64,000 nucleotides of DNA from Artocarpus heterophyllus (lineage: Eukaryota > Streptophyta > Magnoliopsida > Rosales > Moraceae), in the NCBI GenBank assembly GCA_025403435.1, contig CM046354.1, forward strand, positions 40,041,041-40,105,040, given 5' to 3'. The notes under the pieces were generated by a model that had not been told where the DNA came from, ran no database searches, and worked only from the letters and a program-made list of their open reading frames with translations. Shown here piece after piece: positions 59,801 to 64,000 of the stretch. How positions within the stretch are numbered: the first letter of the stretch is position 1; each line of letters opens with the position of its first letter. Position numbers and translations under genes: made by a program.

Positions 59801-60781
59801 ATCGCCCATCCGAAGCGTTAAGTCTTCACGAAGTAGACTTCTCGTTTCTTTGAATCCCTGCAGAGAAACACAAACATGATTAGTTGCACCGGAATCTATG
59901 ACCCAAATGTCACTGGATTCCTCAACCAAACAAGTTTCTAAATATAGAAGATCACACCTACCTCCCTTGGAAAGGAAGTCCTTGCAATGCTTCTTTATAT
60001 GCCCGACCTTACCACAAAAGAAGCACTTAAGCTTCTTTGGGTTCTTCTTCTTCTTCTTCTTGCTCTTGGTAGCAATAGGAATAGAAGACTTCCCACTTTT
60101 GGCCCGTTGCTTCTTTCCATTCCCAGAGTTAGGATTGGAACCAGAAGCAGCTACCATATTGGCCTCTCCACCAGCAGGAGACTCCCTGATCAGCAGTTCA
60201 AACTCTTGTAACTGTTTCATCAGTTCTGTCAAGGTCATATCCCGTCTATTGCTTAGATTAAAAGTAGCTCTAAACGGAATAAATTCCTTAGACAGAGTCT
60301 CAAAGACCATAGTCATCTGAGTTTCAGCAACGATGTCGGCTCCATTTGTTTGAGCCTCAGCGAGGTAACCCATGACCAACATCATGTGCTCCTTTACAGA
60401 TGTCCCCGGTCTCTGTCTACAGTTTAAGAGTTTCTGAAGCGCCCCTTGCCGTTTTGTTATGGCCTGGCCTCCAAACATGTCCTCAAGATTATCCAAGATC
60501 TGCTTCGCAGTCTCATAATCCTGATGTTGAGCCTGCAGCACGTTATTCATGCTAGCCATAACATAGCAGCGGGCCTGATCATTAGCATCTTTCCAGCGGT
60601 CGTACGCTTGGAATTGCTCATTACTTGAGTCTCTCGTAGGCTCGGGAGGACAAGGAGTTGTCAGAACATATTTCAGTTTCTCAAAGGAAAGGACGATGTC
60701 CAGGTTCCGTTTCCAATCATTATAGTTCTCACCGGTTAATTGGTTTTTGTCAAGTATCGATGATAAAGCGTTTTTAGACAT
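56828..60781 (-). pseudogene. Full-length copia polyprotein of E with one premature amber codon
   Basis: A single frame of 1318 codons from [14 protein letters not shown] (ATG at 60781) to LQYLLT-stop, interrupted only by TAG at 58304-58306, where A has TGG ([10 protein letters not shown]). Domains in order: gag about 1-240, [18 protein letters not shown], protease [15 protein letters not shown]-pre-integrase [22 protein letters not shown], integrase [52 protein letters not shown] with [49 protein letters not shown], RNase H with [39 protein letters not shown]. Integrase before RT defines Ty1/copia. All catalytic motifs look intact. The upstream 24 codons in frame are probably untranslated. 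Confidence 0.94.
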
Positions 60782-62449
60782 TTTCAATCTACAATAAAGA
60801 ATCATATACCAAACATAAGCAAACATATATAATAATTTAGTAAGATAACACAATCATGTAAAATCATACAAATGTGTTTATGTGTCAAAACCTTGAAAAT
60901 ATCACAACCTTACAACGATAATTCCCAACTCAGAATTCAACAAGCTCCTAGGGGAGTCATGCCAAATTCAATCAGGAACACGGATCCCCTCCTGATTAAT
61001 ATATGCCATCCAGGACCCGTATGATCCAGCATATACTAATAATCGTTTCTTTGGCCATTAATTTTATTAACAGAGCTCCTAGAGGAGGTTAATAATAAAA
61101 TTAACGTGAGTGTATAACCACCGTTTTAATATTTTATCCATGATTTATAATCACCACCTAGGGGTGTGCAATCATAAATCATACTAAAATACCTTATCCT
61201 TTCAGAGATCCAATCTGGTACATGATAGAAATCCCTTCCTAGGGGTTGGGACCATCATGTTCTTCCTATGGACCAACGATGGAGGCCTTAGGTTCTCTCT
61301 TCGAAAACCTTCTCCCACTCAATCTTTTGAAGTCAAGGTTTTATTTTAAAATTATGCATGAACAATTTTAATATGAGCGGCACTCCCTATTCTATATGAC
61401 ATGTTATCAATATACATGGTAAACCATATTATAATGCAGACAAGCAAAGCAATCAAGCAAAGCTACAAGCATAATAATAATAATAACCGTAATATTATGG
61501 TTCCACCCTAGAGAATAGAAAAACTAAGATTACAAGAGAATAATCGAGACATTTATCGATTCTTCATCCTTGAATCCTCAAGCTGTATCCTTCTTCATGT
61601 AATATCCATCTTCAAGTCCTCAATCCCGTATGAATCGAACACTTCATATTTCCGGTCATATCCAAATTTCATGTTTCTCAGAATCGTCCCAAAAATAAAA
61701 TTAAAACTGCACTTGAAAAATCGCACCTTTTCTGGACACCTGGCAGCTCTCGGTCGGCAGGCCGATCTAGGTGATCAGCCTACCGATCATGGAGGTTCGG
61801 CCTGCCGAACATGAAGGTTCGGCCTGCCGACAGAGCACCAAAATTTCTACCCCATTGTCGGCCTGCCGGACCGTACGTCCGGCCTGCCGATCTGTGACCT
61901 TCGGCCTGCCGAACTGTGAGGTCCGGCATGCCGACCGAGCAGAAAACCCTCAATCCAGAAAATACAATTTTAATGCAATTCATCAATTTTATTTTCAACA
62001 ATTCAAAAACATAAAATTAGAGACTCAGGAAATACTTGGAGGCGCCATCATCAATCTTTAAGATCCGACTTCTCGTTCCGTCTTCTCCGAATAATTATTT
62101 AATTACAAAATTCTTACAAATTAAAAATTAAAAATAATTCCTAGACGGAGATGATAGTCCGCCATCTAATTACATGAAAAACCTAGATACACATTCTAAC
62201 CTCTAACGAACCATAACCGGTATTAATTAATTAATAAATAATTAAACAACAATTTAATCAACCATAATTAATTAATAATCATTCACCATATAATCCATGA
62301 CAACATATATATAATATATAGAAACCTAGAGTGCCATCTCTCTATAAAATTTAATTCAAGCATTGGAGAGATTAAGATCACAAAATTTATGCATATAACA
62401 TGATCACAAACTTGCAAATTTATGTAAAAACCTCGGCTCTGATACCAAT
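60782..62449 (-). other. Untranslated leader of element E
   Basis: About 1.67 kb between primer site and gag. It holds the CCTAGG inverted-repeat array (60932-61260; the second apex is mutated to CCTAGA), the palindromic unit cluster (61745-61942, with an extra unit TCGGCCTGCCGGACCG relative to B) and the primer site at 62436-62449. No large coding frame is expected here. Confidence 0.88.
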
Positions 62450-64000
62450 TGTTGGAAACAAAGTGCGCAGCGGAATTTTAAAATTTTTCATCAGAGTAAT
62501 TTTCCAAAACACAAGTTTGACATGTTATATGTAGAAATTAAACAGATCTTACTAACCTCAGTGTGCCGAAGAACCTCCGCGACCTGTGTAGAGAAGTAAC
62601 GTTCCAGAAGAGCCTCAACCAACTGGTCTTCTTTGCTATTCTCTATCCACAACCGGAGTGAGAGTGGGCTCACACGTACAGCTCTTCCACCGGTGACTCT
62701 CCTTCCAACCAATAGAGAGAACCCAAAGCTAGTGTTCGTGATTTGTGAACAAAAGCTCTCAGGGAGTTTTCAGATGCTCACTAGAAGAGTATCACTCTTA
62801 ATCTCTCAAATTGATCTGAGTAAATCATTAGACTCACTCCCTTTTTATACCTATTGGTCCTTGGGGTCAGTCCATATCAGATTAGGTCTCAAAAATCGAA
62901 ACAGAATCAAGTTCGGATCAATATCTGATAAGATACGCGTGAAAAACGCGTAATCTTAACTGTCGCGGTCGGCATGCCGAACTGTGTGATAGGCAGGCCG
63001 AACTGACCAGTTCGGCAGGCCGAACTGCCGAGAAAAAATCTCCGCGAATCTTTTATTTTCCACCCGAGATTCTAAAGGATAAAGTCTCAGTTTTGATTCA
63101 AATAGCCCAATAGAAAAGATATCTGATCAAAACAAAATTTATCAAGATAATCTCTAAGAAAATAAATCAATTCACAATAATTCTACAAGTTTATCTTGTT
63201 CTAATTGTCCAAAATTAAAACAACCGATAAACAGACAAGAATTATCCGAACGCCATAATTCAACAAGTTCATCTTGAACTAATTTCTTACATAATTAATT
63301 CAACCGATAAACAGACATGAATTATTTGATTCTTATAAATTTTAAACCAATCTGATAAATCCGACATAAGTCACCAATTATTGGAAAAGCACGCCGTGTC
63401 GTTACAGGATTTTGTGAGCTAGCAAAGGGGACCAAAATGGACCTATAAAGTTCAAGCTCATGATAATTATGAAACCCAATATCCCAGATATACATTTCAC
63501 AATTATCAACTCCAACGCTACTCCACTAAAAGCTTGGAGCTGCACTCTCGAACTTTATAGAATTACGAAGCTCGTGTAGCTAAGTCTCCATGACATATCA
63601 TAGTGTATCGCATCCCCATATGATCATCCATAATCGGCTTAAGGACAAGTTCTGTCTTACCTTCCCGATTATTTTTATCTTACGTTCCATTGTCTCACCA
63701 TTAGAAAACTTACCATCCAAAGATAGTATACCATTCGGTTACACCTATGTATCCAAATGGTTGAGCGCTCCAGTTTTCCAATTACAGGACAACGCATATA
63801 AGAGGATATCATTACTCCTAAAGAGGAGCTATGGATTCCATATCTATGAATAACAAGTCTACGCTACCAAGAGTCATGCCTCCAACGTACCAGCATGCAT
63901 GCCACTATAGAGATGTGGGAGTCACCCATTGGTACATCAAAAGACACAAATCGAGACAACGGGCCCATTATTCATCTCAGGATTAAGATACAATACAAAT
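62450..64000 (-). repeat. 5' LTR of element E, cut by window end
   Basis: TGTTGGAAACAAAGTGCG at 62450; TATA box 62842-62849; three units 62967-63031. The sequence reaches the GATTAAGATACAATACAAAT part of the LTR at 64000, leaving about 460 bp outside. Confidence 0.95.

Larger units (their letters stand above)
54802..64000 (-). mobile_element. Ty1/copia element E, nearly complete, runs off the window
   Basis: 3' LTR 54802-56813, internal region 56814-62449, 5' LTR from 62450 past the window end (expected end near 64460 from family LTR length). The polypurine tract AAGTGGGAGA and primer site are intact. It contains a full gag-protease-integrase-RT-RNase H frame with one amber codon. In the visible 1.5 kb the LTRs differ at roughly a dozen sites by eye. 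It sits in G's leader. The terminal dinucleotide at 54802 is TA instead of TG. It is the best full-length reference for this family here. Confidence 0.95.

Overview
This window looks like repeat-dense nuclear DNA of a flowering plant. The only recognisable host gene is a pentatricopeptide-repeat (PPR) gene of the land-plant DYW type, and it is dead. Almost everything else is LTR retrotransposon sequence: one recent Ty1/copia family with about 2.0-kb LTRs, one Ty3/gypsy family with about 2.1-2.2-kb LTRs, an Athila/Tat-like element and older debris. I saw no rRNA, tRNA or CRISPR. All assignments come from reading motifs, terminal TG..CA, primer-binding sites and target-site duplications (TSDs); no database search was done.

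Layout. 1-7065: Athila/Tat-like element K (minus strand) with two LTR copies, a tRNA-Asp-type primer site and a gag remnant but no pol; a gypsy solo LTR (3676-5834, TSD ATTTT) sits in its 5' LTR. 7066-11682: debris of two older LTR elements, invaded by a copia solo LTR (9016-11039). 11683-36726: a three-level nest: gypsy element C contains copia element A (15399-32671), which contains copia element B (18542-26727, perfect TSD CAGGT). 36732-38888: unassigned DNA. 38889-46064: PPR-DYW pseudogene (minus strand), cut by a copia solo LTR (39281-43287, itself holding a gypsy solo LTR 40148-42215), by a second-family solo LTR (43400-45271, perfect TSD CTTAG) and by copia element D. 46065-53593: D (plus strand), holding an inverted solo LTR F. 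53594-54801: the 5' part of an oppositely oriented copia element G, head-on to D. 54802 to the window end: near-complete copia element E inside G's leader.

How the parts relate. A, B, D, E, F, G, H and the 9016 LTR are one copia family. E is almost intact (one amber codon). B has an open frame but has lost RT by a 1458-nt net in-frame deletion. A keeps an open RT-RNase H half while its gag-PR-INT half is broken.

Most notable for follow-up: (1) the same short palindromic unit, about TCGGCCTGCCGA, occurs in clusters in the copia U3, the copia leader and the gypsy LTR, and varies in copy number; (2) the copia leader carries four successive inverted repeats, each with CCTAGG at its apex, a candidate RNA dimerisation or packaging array; (3) the RT-less but open element B; (4) the D/G inverted junction.
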